From contig NZ_JACHZQ010000002.1 of the NCBI RefSeq assembly GCF_014193655.1, positions 801,827-865,826 on the forward strand: a stretch of DNA of 64,000 nucleotides. Direction: 5' to 3'. The position numbers were made by a program, and so were the translations under genes. This document shows, piece by piece, positions 20,148 through 28,328 of the stretch. Source of the stretch: Rhizobium sp. BK313 (GTDB lineage: Bacteria > Pseudomonadota > Alphaproteobacteria > Rhizobiales > Rhizobiaceae). Numbering within the stretch: the first letter of the stretch is position 1; the number at the start of each line of letters is the position of its first letter. The notes under the pieces are model-generated. The model was not told the DNA's origin and did not search any database. It saw nothing but the letters and a program-made list of their open reading frames with translations.

Positions 20148-20176
20148 TTGGAACCAATATTTGAATATGGTTCCAA
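20148..20176. promoter_or_regulatory. Palindromic operator candidate ahead of the GntR regulator gene
   Basis: TTGGAACCAATATT at the left is mirrored by AATATGGTTCCAA at the right with two bases between, a nearly perfect palindrome with GGAACCA/TGGTTCC cores. It ends 26 bases before the regulator ATG at 20203. A dimeric FadR-type GntR protein could bind here and control its own synthesis and perhaps the divergent operon. Confidence 0.6.
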
Positions 20177-20202
20177 AAGGTATCGGCCATAGCGAGGAGA
20201 TA

Positions 20203-20904
20203 ATGCAGAAAGAAGCACCCAAGGATATTGCGCTGGCTGAATTGCGGCGGCGTCTTGAAGCAGGCGATTACGACAATCTGAGGTTACCTCCGGAGCGAGA
20301 ACTCGCAGCCATGCTGGGTGTCGGGCGGCGGGCAGTTCGCGAGGCGCTCGACGCCTTGGAGAAAGAGGGGTCGGTCTGGAGGCGTCAAGGGCAGGGCACA
20401 TTCGCCGCCGGATCGCACACATTGCTGGGTGAACAGGAGATTGCCCGGCTTGCACATCGCGTGAATCCACTTGAAGCGATCGAAGCGCGGCTGGCGATTG
20501 AACCGTTGCTCGCGCGCCGCGCCGCTTTGCGCGCATCGCAGGCCGATATTGAAGCGATCACAAGACTTGCCGATTCCGCACGAACTGCCAAGGATGCACG
20601 CACCTACGAGACCTTTGACATCGCTTTTCATCGCAAGATCGTCAATTGCGCCGGTAATGCGCTTTTCCTGTCGATGTTCGAAATGATCATCAGCGTCAGG
20701 CAGAAGGCGGACTGGAAGCATGTGCGCGAATATTATTTCGAGCATGACGGAGCAGAGCGATCCTACGTCGAGCATCGAGCCGTTATCGATTCCATCGTCG
20801 AACGTCAGCCAGCTGCAGCCGAAGTGGCAATGCGCGACCACCTCAGCAAAGTTGCGACAGACCTTCTCGGCGTCGACGGCTTTTATCTGAATGTCGCAAA
20901 ATAG
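20203..20904 (+). CDS. FadR-type GntR transcriptional regulator
   Basis: The 233-residue protein has an N-terminal winged helix (LRLPPERELAAMLGVGRR followed by AVREALDALEKEG and the wing WRRQGQGTF) and a C-terminal FCD ligand domain with FDIAFHRKI and EHRAVIDSIVERQPAAAE, whose His and Asp residues usually bind a metal. ATG 20203 has a GAGGAG site; the frame could open earlier at a TTG at 20161 but that would lie inside the palindrome. Divergent to the amidase-transporter cluster, it is the likely repressor of that cluster, with the compound or a breakdown product as inducer. Confidence 0.88.
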   Translation: MQKEAPKDIALAELRRRLEAGDYDNLRLPPERELAAMLGVGRRAVREALDALEKEGSVWRRQGQGTFAAGSHTLLGEQEIARLAHRVNPLEAIEARLAIEPLLARRAALRASQADIEAITRLADSARTAKDARTYETFDIAFHRKIVNCAGNALFLSMFEMIISVRQKADWKHVREYYFEHDGAERSYVEHRAVIDSIVERQPAAAEVAMRDHLSKVATDLLGVDGFYLNVAK

Positions 20905-21152
20905 ATTTTCAAGCTGACATTCTGGACCGTCAAAATGATCCGTGCGCTTCAAGGTTTTCAATTTTGGTGAGCTTCATGCGATCGTCCCATTCGCTTTGAT
21001 CGCGACGGTACGAGACCTTGCCCCGATTTTGGACCAGCAAAGCTCGGTCATTTTGCCACAGCCGACCGTAACCGGTGTTGGCGAGGCGGTTCGCAACGCG
21101 GAAACCGGCGCGCTGAACGGGTTTTTGCGCCCCTCCGCTATACTGACGTAGA

Positions 21153-21830
21153 CTAGTGAGCCTCTATATAGCGGCGAAGCGCAGTCGCGGCATTGAGCAT
21201 ATGTGCTCTCATGCGCCGGGATGCCGCCTCCCCATCGCCTTCCGCTATCGCTTGCATGATCGCATCGTGCTCGTCCCTCGACCGGCGGAGACGTTCACCC
21301 TGTCGAAGCTGCGTGCGCCGGAAGGCAATGAGCCTGGTGCGCACCGCTATCGCATGTTCGGCGAGGAATGTGTTATGCGTGGCGCGATAGATAGCTTCGT
21401 GGAACTCGCGATTGAACGCATCATAGGCGTCGAAATCACCTTCCTCGACCATCGGCAACGAGAGATCGTGCAATTCGATCAGATGGCTTCGCTCAAGCGG
21501 CGTCATACGATAAGTCGCCAGCCTTACGCACATCGCCTCGATTTCGGCCGATGTTTCGAACATGTCCATGATGCGCTCGGGCGTCATGCGCGCGACGATA
21601 ACTCCGCGCCGCGCACGCATCTCGACGAGACCGCTGACCGCCAGTTGACGTAGCGCCTCCCGAACGGGAGTCCGCGAGGCGCCGAAACGATCGGCCAATT
21701 GCTGCTCATCCAGCGCCGCACCCGCCTCCAGCACGCCCGACGTGATCTCGTCCGTCAGGGCATTGCGAATACGGTCGGACAGCAGGCCCCGATCATCAGC
21801 ATCGTCCTCGCCCTCAAATCCACTCATCAT
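21153..21830 (-). CDS. GntR (FCD) regulator of the malonate decarboxylase genes, MdcY-like
   Basis: The 225-residue protein has a GntR helix-turn-helix (LDEQQLADRFGASRTPVREA followed by LRQLAVSGLVEMRARRGV) and an FCD effector domain (FETSAEIEAMCVRLAT, FDAYDAFNREFHEAIYRATH, DEHDAIMQAIAEGDGEAA). ATG 21830 follows GGGAG. It is divergent from the mdc operon across a 200-base region rich in TGCATACA-like repeats, matching MdcY, which represses mdc genes in other bacteria with malonate as inducer. The open frame continues upstream for hundreds of codons antisense to mdcA, but that part is an artefact of GC-rich coding DNA. Confidence 0.88.
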   Translation of the reverse strand: MMSGFEGEDDADDRGLLSDRIRNALTDEITSGVLEAGAALDEQQLADRFGASRTPVREALRQLAVSGLVEMRARRGVIVARMTPERIMDMFETSAEIEAMCVRLATYRMTPLERSHLIELHDLSLPMVEEGDFDAYDAFNREFHEAIYRATHNTFLAEHAIAVRTRLIAFRRTQLRQGERLRRSRDEHDAIMQAIAEGDGEAASRRMRAHMLNAATALRRYIEAH

Positions 21831-21885
21831 TTCGCAATCTCCCGGTCTTCCATGCGGTCGCATTATGGAGCGGCCGCGCAGCGGC

Positions 21886-22018
21886 TGTATGCAAACACCT
21901 GCAAAAGCGCCCATATCGCATGCATATTCAGCTAACATAAACCCAATGGGCATGCAATTGTTGACAGCCACTGCGTTTAAGTATACATAGAAATGAAGAA
22001 CGCCAGATTTTGCATACA
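21886..22018. promoter_or_regulatory. mdcY-mdcA divergent control region with TGTATGCAAA inverted repeats
   Basis: TGTATGCAAA (21886-21895) recurs in inverted orientation as TTTGCATACA (22009-22018), and AAGTATACATA with a GTATAC core lies at 21979-21989. GntR regulators of malonate genes bind TGTATACA-like palindromes, so these three elements are good operator candidates placed to control both directions. The last one sits 13 bases before the mdcA start. Confidence 0.55.
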
Positions 22019-22031
22019 TGGAGCACCGGAA

Positions 22032-23678
22032 ATGCCAAACTGGAATACACAAAAGGAGGCACTCGCGCTTCGACGCGATGCCGGCCAGCGATATGCCTCC
22101 GGCAAAAAGGTGGCCATGGGCGACCTTCCGCGATTTCTTGAAGCCGTCCTCCGGCCCGGCGATCGCGTTTGCCTGGAAGGCGACAACCAGAAGCAGGCCG
22201 ATGTTCTCGCCAAGGCGCTTGCCGATCTCGATCCCGGCAAAATCCATGATCTTCACATGGTACAGTCGGGCGTCGTGCTTCCGGAGCATCTCGACGTGTT
22301 CGAGAAAGGCATCGCTAAGCGGCTGGATTTCTCCTATTCGGGGCCGCAATCGGCGCGCATCGCGCGAATGCTGTTTGGCGGCAAGATCGAGCTCGGCGCC
22401 GTTCATACTTATCTCGAACTCTTCGCCCGTTATTTCATCGATCTGACGCCGCAAGTCGCGCTGATCGCCGCCGTCAGTGCAGACCGCGACGGCAATCTCT
22501 ATACCGGCCCGAACACCGAAGATACGCCGACCGTGGTGGAGGCCACCAGTTTCAAAAGCGGGTTGGTCGTGGCGCAGGTAGCCGAAATCGTAGACAAGGT
22601 GCCGCGTGTCGATATCCCTGGAGACCTCGTCCACTTCGTAGTCGAAGCGGAGAAGCCGTTCTATGTCGAACCCCTGTTCACGCGTGATCCGGCCGCGATC
22701 ACCGAGACACAAATTCTGACGGCGATGCTCGCCATCAAGGGACTTTACGCGCCTTACGGTGTTCGGCGCCTCAACCACGGCATCGGCTTCAACACCGCCG
22801 CGATCGAGCTGCTGCTCCCAACCTACGGCGAAAAACTCGGCCTGAAGGGCAAGATCTGTACGCATTTTGCGCTCAATCCGCATCCCAGTCTCATCCCGGC
22901 GATCGAAGCGGGGTGGGTCGAGCAGATCCACAGCTTCGGCTCCGAGGTCGGCATGGAAGACTATCTCTCAGCACGCTCGGACATCTTCTTTACCGGTCCG
23001 GATGGATCGCTTCGCTCCAATCGTGCCTATAGCCAGGTCGCAGGACTCTATGCCTGCGACATGTTTATCGGCTCGACGCTACAAATCGACCTTCAGGGCC
23101 ATAGCTCGACGGTCACGGCCAACCGCATCGCCGGCTTCGGCGGTGCGCCAAACATGGGGTCCGATCCGCGAGGACGCCGTCATCCGAGCGAACCCTGGCT
23201 GAAGGCGGGCGCCGATGCGGATCCTGACGCATTGCCCAGCCTGCGCCGTGGACGCAAGCTCGTGGTGCAGATCGGCGAGACCTTTGGCGAAAAGAACGTG
23301 CCGCTGTTCGTTGAACAGCTCGACGCGCTGGAGCTCGCCGACAAGCTCGATCTCGATCTGGCTCCTGTCATGATCTACGGCGACGATGTCACACATATTA
23401 TCACCGAGGAAGGCATCGCCAATCTCCTGCTCTGCCGCGACAAGGACGAGCGCGAACAGGCGATCCGTGGTGTCGCGGGATATACGGATGTCGGCCGGGC
23501 ACGCGACCGCAAGATGGTCGAACGACTGCGTGAGCGCGGCGTCATCCGCCGCCCGGAGGATCTCGGCATCGATCCGCTCGAAGCCGACCGCCGCATGCTG
23601 GCTGCGCGTTCGATCAAGGATCTCATGCTCGCCTCGGGCGGCCTTTACCAGCCTCCGAGCCGGTTCCGAAATTGGTGA
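22032..23678 (+). CDS. mdcA: Malonate decarboxylase alpha subunit (ACP transferase)
   Basis: The 548-residue subunit swaps acetyl for malonyl on the carrier protein, a CoA-transferase-like reaction. It starts with the typical MPNWNTQKEALALRRDA and carries the family blocks HMVQSGVVLPEH, DFSYSGPQSARIARML, HTYLELFARYFID, GFNTAAIELLLPTYGEKLGL, KGKICTHFALNPHPSLIPAI and GFGGAPNMGSDPRGRRHPSE. ATG 22032 is chosen because GGAG lies 8 bases upstream and the operator repeat ends before it; ATG 21993 would add 13 unlike residues. It is the first gene of mdcACDEGBH. Confidence 0.95.
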   Translation: MPNWNTQKEALALRRDAGQRYASGKKVAMGDLPRFLEAVLRPGDRVCLEGDNQKQADVLAKALADLDPGKIHDLHMVQSGVVLPEHLDVFEKGIAKRLDFSYSGPQSARIARMLFGGKIELGAVHTYLELFARYFIDLTPQVALIAAVSADRDGNLYTGPNTEDTPTVVEATSFKSGLVVAQVAEIVDKVPRVDIPGDLVHFVVEAEKPFYVEPLFTRDPAAITETQILTAMLAIKGLYAPYGVRRLNHGIGFNTAAIELLLPTYGEKLGLKGKICTHFALNPHPSLIPAIEAGWVEQIHSFGSEVGMEDYLSARSDIFFTGPDGSLRSNRAYSQVAGLYACDMFIGSTLQIDLQGHSSTVTANRIAGFGGAPNMGSDPRGRRHPSEPWLKAGADADPDALPSLRRGRKLVVQIGETFGEKNVPLFVEQLDALELADKLDLDLAPVMIYGDDVTHIITEEGIANLLLCRDKDEREQAIRGVAGYTDVGRARDRKMVERLRERGVIRRPEDLGIDPLEADRRMLAARSIKDLMLASGGLYQPPSRFRNW

Positions 23679-23694
23679 TGAGGAAGATCAGCCT

Positions 23695-24012
23695 ATGGAA
23701 AAGCTCAGTTTCACAATGAAAGCGACAAGCGCCGCAGCCGGAACGCGTGACCGCGCCATCGTCGGAGTCGTCGGCTCCGGCAATCTGGAAGTCCTTATCG
23801 AGCGGCGTCTGCCGGCGGATATCTGCAAAATCGATGTCGCCACGGCGGCGCACGGCTTTGCGGCGGTCTGGGAAGCGGTGATCGACGATTTCGTGACGCA
23901 ACGGCCCGCCGGCGGCCTGCACATCTCCATCAACGACGGCGGAGCACGCCCCGACATGGTCTCCCTCCGCCTCGCTCAAGGCGTTCGTCTGCTCGAGGAG
24001 CGTGAATCATGA
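23695..24012 (+). CDS. mdcC: Malonate decarboxylase acyl-carrier protein (delta subunit)
   Basis: The 105-residue carrier bears the 2'-(5''-triphosphoribosyl)-3'-dephospho-CoA arm. The conserved GSGNLEVLIE segment places the attachment serine at about Ser28, and SINDGGARPDMVSLRLAQG is a family block. ATG 23695 has a GAGGAAG site and starts 16 bases after mdcA; the frame runs open upstream inside mdcA but without homology. It overlaps mdcD by ATGA. Confidence 0.92.
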   Translation: MEKLSFTMKATSAAAGTRDRAIVGVVGSGNLEVLIERRLPADICKIDVATAAHGFAAVWEAVIDDFVTQRPAGGLHISINDGGARPDMVSLRLAQGVRLLEERES

Positions 24013-24908
24013 CATCCGCAAATAGTTGGTACGAGGCAGGCGCTCGTCAGCGCGTCGCTGCGCTTCTCGACCCCTGCAGCTTCGTCGAATTCATTGGCCC
24101 CGAACAGCGCGAAATCAGTCCGCATCTGGCAATCTTCGATCTCCCGGAACAATTCGACGACGGCATGATCGTCGGTCGCGGCACTATCAAAGCGCGGCCC
24201 CTATTGATAGCAGCCCAGGAGGGGCGCTTCATGGGGGGCGCCTTCGGCGAGGTGCATGGCGCCAAGCTCACCGGCCTTCTCCGCGCGGCGCGGGCGCTTG
24301 GCCAAGACGTGCTGATCCTGTTCGATACCGGCGGCGTCAGGCTGCAGGAGGCCAATGCAGGTGAACTCGCCATAGCCGAAATCATGCGCGCACTCGTTGA
24401 GGCGCGGATGGCTGGCGTGAAAGTCATCGGCCTGATCGGCGGCCGCGCTGGATGTTATGGCGGCGGCGGTTTGATCGCCGGATGCTGTACCGCGCTGATC
24501 GTTTCGGAACAGGGACGCATCAGCGTCAGCGGTCCCGAAGTGATTGAGACGAACAAGGGCGTCGAGGAGTTTGACTCACGCGACCGCGCCCTTGTCTGGC
24601 GCACGATGGGCGGCAAGCACCGCTATCTGATCGGCGGCGCCGATGCCTTCGTCGATGACGACGTTCCGGCGTTTCGAGACGCAGCCTTCTTGGCGCTTGC
24701 TGGCAAAGGCCGGCTCGATATCGATGTATTGGAGGCCGAGCAGCAGCGTCTCGAACGTCGCCTTCATCGTTTCGACAAGGCGCATGACGCCGTCGATATC
24801 TGGACAGCGCTTGGCGTCAGCAAACCGGCCGAAATTCCCAGCCTTGCAACCAACGATTTTCTGAGCCGCAGCACAGACAAGAGGGAGACGGCCAATGACG
24901 CTCGCTGA
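24009..24908 (+). CDS. mdcD: Malonate decarboxylase beta subunit
   Basis: With MdcE, this 299-residue subunit decarboxylates malonyl-S-ACP. It has the biotin-independent carboxyltransferase/crotonase fold: SWYEAGARQRVAALLDP at the start, GGAFGEVHGAKLTGLL, LFDTGGVRLQEANAGELAI, and GGRAGCYGGGGLIAGCC forming the oxyanion region. It is translationally coupled to mdcC by a four-base overlap and overlaps mdcE by 14 bases. Length is normal. Confidence 0.95.
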   Translation: MTSANSWYEAGARQRVAALLDPCSFVEFIGPEQREISPHLAIFDLPEQFDDGMIVGRGTIKARPLLIAAQEGRFMGGAFGEVHGAKLTGLLRAARALGQDVLILFDTGGVRLQEANAGELAIAEIMRALVEARMAGVKVIGLIGGRAGCYGGGGLIAGCCTALIVSEQGRISVSGPEVIETNKGVEEFDSRDRALVWRTMGGKHRYLIGGADAFVDDDVPAFRDAAFLALAGKGRLDIDVLEAEQQRLERRLHRFDKAHDAVDIWTALGVSKPAEIPSLATNDFLSRSTDKRETANDAR

Positions 24909-25611
24909 TATCCTTGCCTCATTATTCCCCGCCGGTCATGAAGTTGCTATCGCGGACAATCTGATTGCCGGCCGTGGAACCATCGACACCACCCCGGTTC
25001 ATGTCATCGGTATCGCCGACGAAAGCCCGCTCGGCTGTGACGGGGCGCTCATCCTCGCGGGCCGGGTTCTGGATATCATCAGACAGGACGACACGGCACC
25101 CATTCTTGTGCTGATCGATTCCTCCAGCCAGCGAATGAGCCGGCGCGACGAATTGCTCGGCCTCAGCGAATATCTGGCCCATTTGGCAAAGACGCTGCTG
25201 TTGGCGCAAGCACGGGGCCATCGTACCATAGGCCTGCTATATGGTGGCAGCGCCGCCGGAGCCTTCATCGCTACCGCTCTTGCGACCGGCACACTCGTAG
25301 CACTTCCTGGTGCACACCCGGCGGTGATGGATCTCCCTTCGATGGCGCGTGTCACCAAGCTCCCGATCGAGGTGCTGAAGGCAAAGGCCGCAACGACGCC
25401 GGTTTTCGCGCCCGGACTGGAAAATCTGGCTCAGACCGGAGCCATTCACGCCGTATGGAATCCCGACCAGTCTCTCGCCCAGCAGTTTCTCGCACTTCTG
25501 GCGGAGTCGGCCAGCAACGACGCACGCGATCGTCTGGGACAAGACCGGGGCGGGCGCCCAAAGGCGGCATCTATTGCTGAGCGCGTCGAAAAGGAATCTT
25601 CCCATGCCTGA
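24895..25611 (+). CDS. mdcE: Malonate decarboxylase gamma subunit
   Basis: The 238-residue subunit pairs with MdcD for the decarboxylation step. Family blocks include LASLFPAGHEVAIADNLIAG, LVLIDSSSQRMSRRDELLGL, GLLYGGSAAGAFIATALATG and LPGAHPAVMDLPSMARVTKL. It starts inside the end of mdcD and overlaps mdcG by eight bases, so the operon is tightly packed. Confidence 0.94.
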   Translation: MTLADILASLFPAGHEVAIADNLIAGRGTIDTTPVHVIGIADESPLGCDGALILAGRVLDIIRQDDTAPILVLIDSSSQRMSRRDELLGLSEYLAHLAKTLLLAQARGHRTIGLLYGGSAAGAFIATALATGTLVALPGAHPAVMDLPSMARVTKLPIEVLKAKAATTPVFAPGLENLAQTGAIHAVWNPDQSLAQQFLALLAESASNDARDRLGQDRGGRPKAASIAERVEKESSHA

Positions 25612-26251
25612 GATCTTCCGGCGGCACACCATGGTAAAACCCTCGTCTCGCGCATGGGCCGCATTGATGATGCAGCGTCCTGATCTGGCGAATGAACCTC
25701 TCGTCGCGGGATGGGCCGACGCCGGCTTTCCGCTTGTCGTCCGGCGAGCTCTCTGTGATGAGACGCCACAGACTATCTCTCTCGGCCTTCCCTTGCCGCC
25801 GGCACAGGGCAAGCGCCGCATTGCGCTAACGCTCGATCGGAATGATATCCTGGCCGCCGAGCCACCGCCATTGCTGTCGGACGCCGTGGTATCCGCGCCC
25901 GTTTCCTGGCACGCAAGCATCGATCGATTGATCCGCCTTGATCCGAACGTAAGGACTTTCGGCAGCCTGGCTTGGCAATATCTGACGGGATTGCCTTACC
26001 TTTCCGCTGGCTCGGACCTCGACCTGCTCTGGCGGTTGCCGACCAACGGCGATATCGACTCACTGCTTGAGGGCATTTCGGCCATAGAGCGGATATCGCC
26101 CATGCGCATCGACGGCGAGATCGATAGCGCCGTGGGCGCCGTACAGTGGCGGGAACTGCGAAATACCGGCGCGGATGGCGTTCTCGTCAAGACGCTGCAT
26201 GGTGTAATAGCCGTTCCCCGCGTGGATCTTTTCGTGGGGAGCATGCAATGA
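25604..26251 (+). CDS. mdcG: Phosphoribosyl-dephospho-CoA transferase (MdcG)
   Basis: The 215-residue enzyme transfers the prosthetic group precursor to the serine of MdcC. The nucleotidyltransferase-like signature is present: FGSLAWQYLTGLPYLSAGSD followed by LDLLW, containing the GS and Asp-x-Asp residues that hold metal and nucleotide. ATG 25604 overlaps the mdcE stop by eight bases (ATGCCTGA) and opens on PEIFRRHTMV, a typical MdcG start. The next gene begins in its stop codon. Confidence 0.9.
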   Translation: MPEIFRRHTMVKPSSRAWAALMMQRPDLANEPLVAGWADAGFPLVVRRALCDETPQTISLGLPLPPAQGKRRIALTLDRNDILAAEPPPLLSDAVVSAPVSWHASIDRLIRLDPNVRTFGSLAWQYLTGLPYLSAGSDLDLLWRLPTNGDIDSLLEGISAIERISPMRIDGEIDSAVGAVQWRELRNTGADGVLVKTLHGVIAVPRVDLFVGSMQ

Positions 26252-27099
26252 TCGCCGCGACCCTTCATCACTCCGCGCCCTTGCCGAATTTGGGCAGCGA
26301 GGAGATCGGCAGCCTTGCCGCACGCTGCCTCCGACTGGAAGTCGAAACCTACCCCAAACCCGGCCTTGTCAGCCACATCGACAACGGCGCGCATCGCGAC
26401 ATGAACGCTGCATTGTTGATCCGCAGCGCGGAAACGCTTGCGCCCTTTTTCACCGATCTTGCCGCGGCGGGTGCCGCGGGCGCGGGCATGGATCGACTGC
26501 GCGCGATCGGCATTGCCGCCGAACAGGCCATGCTGACTGCGACCGGCGGGGTGAACACGCATCGCGGCGCAATTTTCGGCCTCGGTCTTCTTGCCGCCGC
26601 AGCCGGTTTTCGGCAGGCCTACGGCATCCGCCGCGCTCTCGGTGCTATCATCGCCGAGCGATGGGGACCTGCAATCCTGTCTGGCCCCGCCTCGCTTCAT
26701 AGCCACGGCGCCAATGCGGCTCGGCGTTATGGTGCCGGCGGCGCTCGCGCCGAAGCGGCTCAGGGCCTGCCATCGGTCTACGAGATCGCCCTGCCGGCGC
26801 TGCGAACCGGCCGGGCCGCCGCTTGCGGCGAGGAGGCCGCACGCGTCCATGCCTGCATGGCCCTGATCGCTTCCGTCGAAGATACCAATCTCCTGCATCG
26901 GGGTGGCGTGGAGGGGTTGACCTTCGCACAGGCACAAGCCGCGACTTTCCTCCGGGAAGGCGGCGTTGCCCACACGGACTGGCAGGTTCGGGCGGCCTCG
27001 ATCCACCAGGCCTTCACGGCCCGCAATCTCAGCCCTGGCGGTTGCGCCGACCTGCTGGCCATGGCGCTGTTCGTCGATCGGTGGGAGACATCATGCTAG
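26248..27099 (+). CDS. mdcB: Triphosphoribosyl-dephospho-CoA synthase (MdcB)
   Basis: This CitG-type enzyme makes the MdcC prosthetic group precursor from ATP and dephospho-CoA. The 283 residues contain EVETYPKPGLVSHIDNGAHR with the family Lys-Pro-Gly and Asp, TGGVNTHRGAIFGLGLLAAA, and SVEDTNLLHRGG, all CitG/MdcB blocks. ATG 26248 overlaps the mdcG stop (ATGA). In several other mdc operons this gene sits directly after mdcA; here it follows mdcG. Confidence 0.92.
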   Translation: MIAATLHHSAPLPNLGSEEIGSLAARCLRLEVETYPKPGLVSHIDNGAHRDMNAALLIRSAETLAPFFTDLAAAGAAGAGMDRLRAIGIAAEQAMLTATGGVNTHRGAIFGLGLLAAAAGFRQAYGIRRALGAIIAERWGPAILSGPASLHSHGANAARRYGAGGARAEAAQGLPSVYEIALPALRTGRAAACGEEAARVHACMALIASVEDTNLLHRGGVEGLTFAQAQAATFLREGGVAHTDWQVRAASIHQAFTARNLSPGGCADLLAMALFVDRWETSC

Positions 27100-28013
27100 C
27101 TCTGCTTTGTGGCGGGCAGGGATTGCTGTCCGCGAATATGTTCGATCTTGTCGGCGACCGGCCGGAGGCGGCGGCGATATTCGAGGAGGCAACCCAACTC
27201 CTCGGAGGCGATCCGCGCGAACTCGTCCACGGCAATTCGGATGATCGGCTCGCGGACAACCACATGAGCCAGATACTCACCGTAACCTCGACGCTGACGA
27301 TCTACGCCTGCATTCGGGATATCCTGCCCAGCCAATTCGCTGTCGCCGGCTATAGCGTTGGCGAAATGGCCGCCTGGAGTATCGCGGGAGTTTGGACCAC
27401 CGAGACCGCGCTGAGACTTACGGATGAGCGCGCCCGCGCCATGAACGCCGCCGGCGGGTTCGGCGGCCGGCTGGGCTATGTCCGCGGACTGCGCCGGCCA
27501 GTGGTGCAGCGTCTGGCTGAACAGCATCATTGCTCTATCGCCATCATCAATCCAGGCGATCTCTTCGTGATAGGCGGCCTTGAAACCGATGTCGTCGCGT
27601 TCTGCGCAGAGGCATTGTCGGCTGGCGCGATGCGCGCCGATCTTCTCGCCGTAAAAATCGCCTCCCACACCCCGCTTCTCGCAGCGGCGGTCGCTCCGCT
27701 ACGGCAAGCGTTCGCCGCAGCAACATCCGGTGGACCGACCGCCGGTCGCCTGCTGCTGGCCGGAGGTGACGGCGAACGTGTCGTCGCCGCGACAACCGCA
27801 ACAGCGAAGCTTGCTGCGCAGGTCGCGTCTCCAATCGATTGGGCCACGACGCTTGAGGTTCTTTCCGAATTCGGCGTGACGCACGCCCTCGATCTCGGAC
27901 CTGGCCATGCACTCGCCGAGATGGCGCACGCCGCACTTCCCGATGTCCGAAGCTACGCCGCCGAGGCTTTCCATTCCATAGAAGGGGTCCGTGACTGGAT
28001 CGTATCCCAATGA
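27093..28013 (+). CDS. mdcH: Malonyl-CoA:ACP transacylase of malonate decarboxylase (MdcH)
   Basis: This FabD-like 306-residue transacylase loads malonyl from malonyl-CoA onto MdcC to start the cycle. It has the GGQG motif (residues 7-10) and the nucleophile Ser88 in VAGYSVGEMAAW, with Tyr where most relatives have His in GHSxGE. The second catalytic His lies in ASHTPLL. ATG 27093 overlaps the mdcB stop by seven bases. It closes the operon; no malonate carrier gene follows. Confidence 0.92.
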   Translation: MLALLCGGQGLLSANMFDLVGDRPEAAAIFEEATQLLGGDPRELVHGNSDDRLADNHMSQILTVTSTLTIYACIRDILPSQFAVAGYSVGEMAAWSIAGVWTTETALRLTDERARAMNAAGGFGGRLGYVRGLRRPVVQRLAEQHHCSIAIINPGDLFVIGGLETDVVAFCAEALSAGAMRADLLAVKIASHTPLLAAAVAPLRQAFAAATSGGPTAGRLLLAGGDGERVVAATTATAKLAAQVASPIDWATTLEVLSEFGVTHALDLGPGHALAEMAHAALPDVRSYAAEAFHSIEGVRDWIVSQ

Positions 28014-28328
28014 ACCGCAAGAACCTTCAGCGTCCGTCGATTCCAGCGACGGGTCGTTCGCGCCACGCAGCATGACCCACTGCCCAGCTCAACTAGCTCT
28101 TGGCAGGCCTGATCCTAAACCTGCGTACAACGCATTGCCTTACGAGATCTCACTCGAAGGCCACGTCAATGCGCGTCCAGTCTTGCAAAATGGGAGTGTT
28201 GCGCGCTTTTTATAGAGCGTGTTCTGCGGCAGACGTAAGCGCCCGCAACGGTCGCAAATGCCGGTGAGGATGTGATCATGGATATGGATGCTGATTTGTA
28301 CTGAAAAGTGCACTGGGAGGAGGGCCCA
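28014..28328. other. Intergenic stretch between mdcH and the CoA-transferase gene
   Basis: I see no gene in these 315 bases. Short frames continue from mdcH without homology. The part at 28220-28310 ends in GATTTGTACTGAAAAGTGCA, which has the look of an insertion-sequence border, but no transposase residues can be read. The ribosome site of the next gene (GGGAGGAGG) lies at the right end. Confidence 0.4.

Noticed and set aside
21831..22931. A 592-codon minus-strand open frame that extends the GntR gene antisense through the first half of mdcA
   Set aside because: The extra residues show no domain and mirror mdcA codon structure. The GntR gene has its own start and ribosome site at 21830. Long antisense frames are common in GC-rich coding DNA.
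28220..28328. Insertion-sequence border before the CoA-transferase gene
   Set aside because: The GTACTGAAAAGTG string recalled IS ends, but no matching second end, target duplication or transposase residues could be found.
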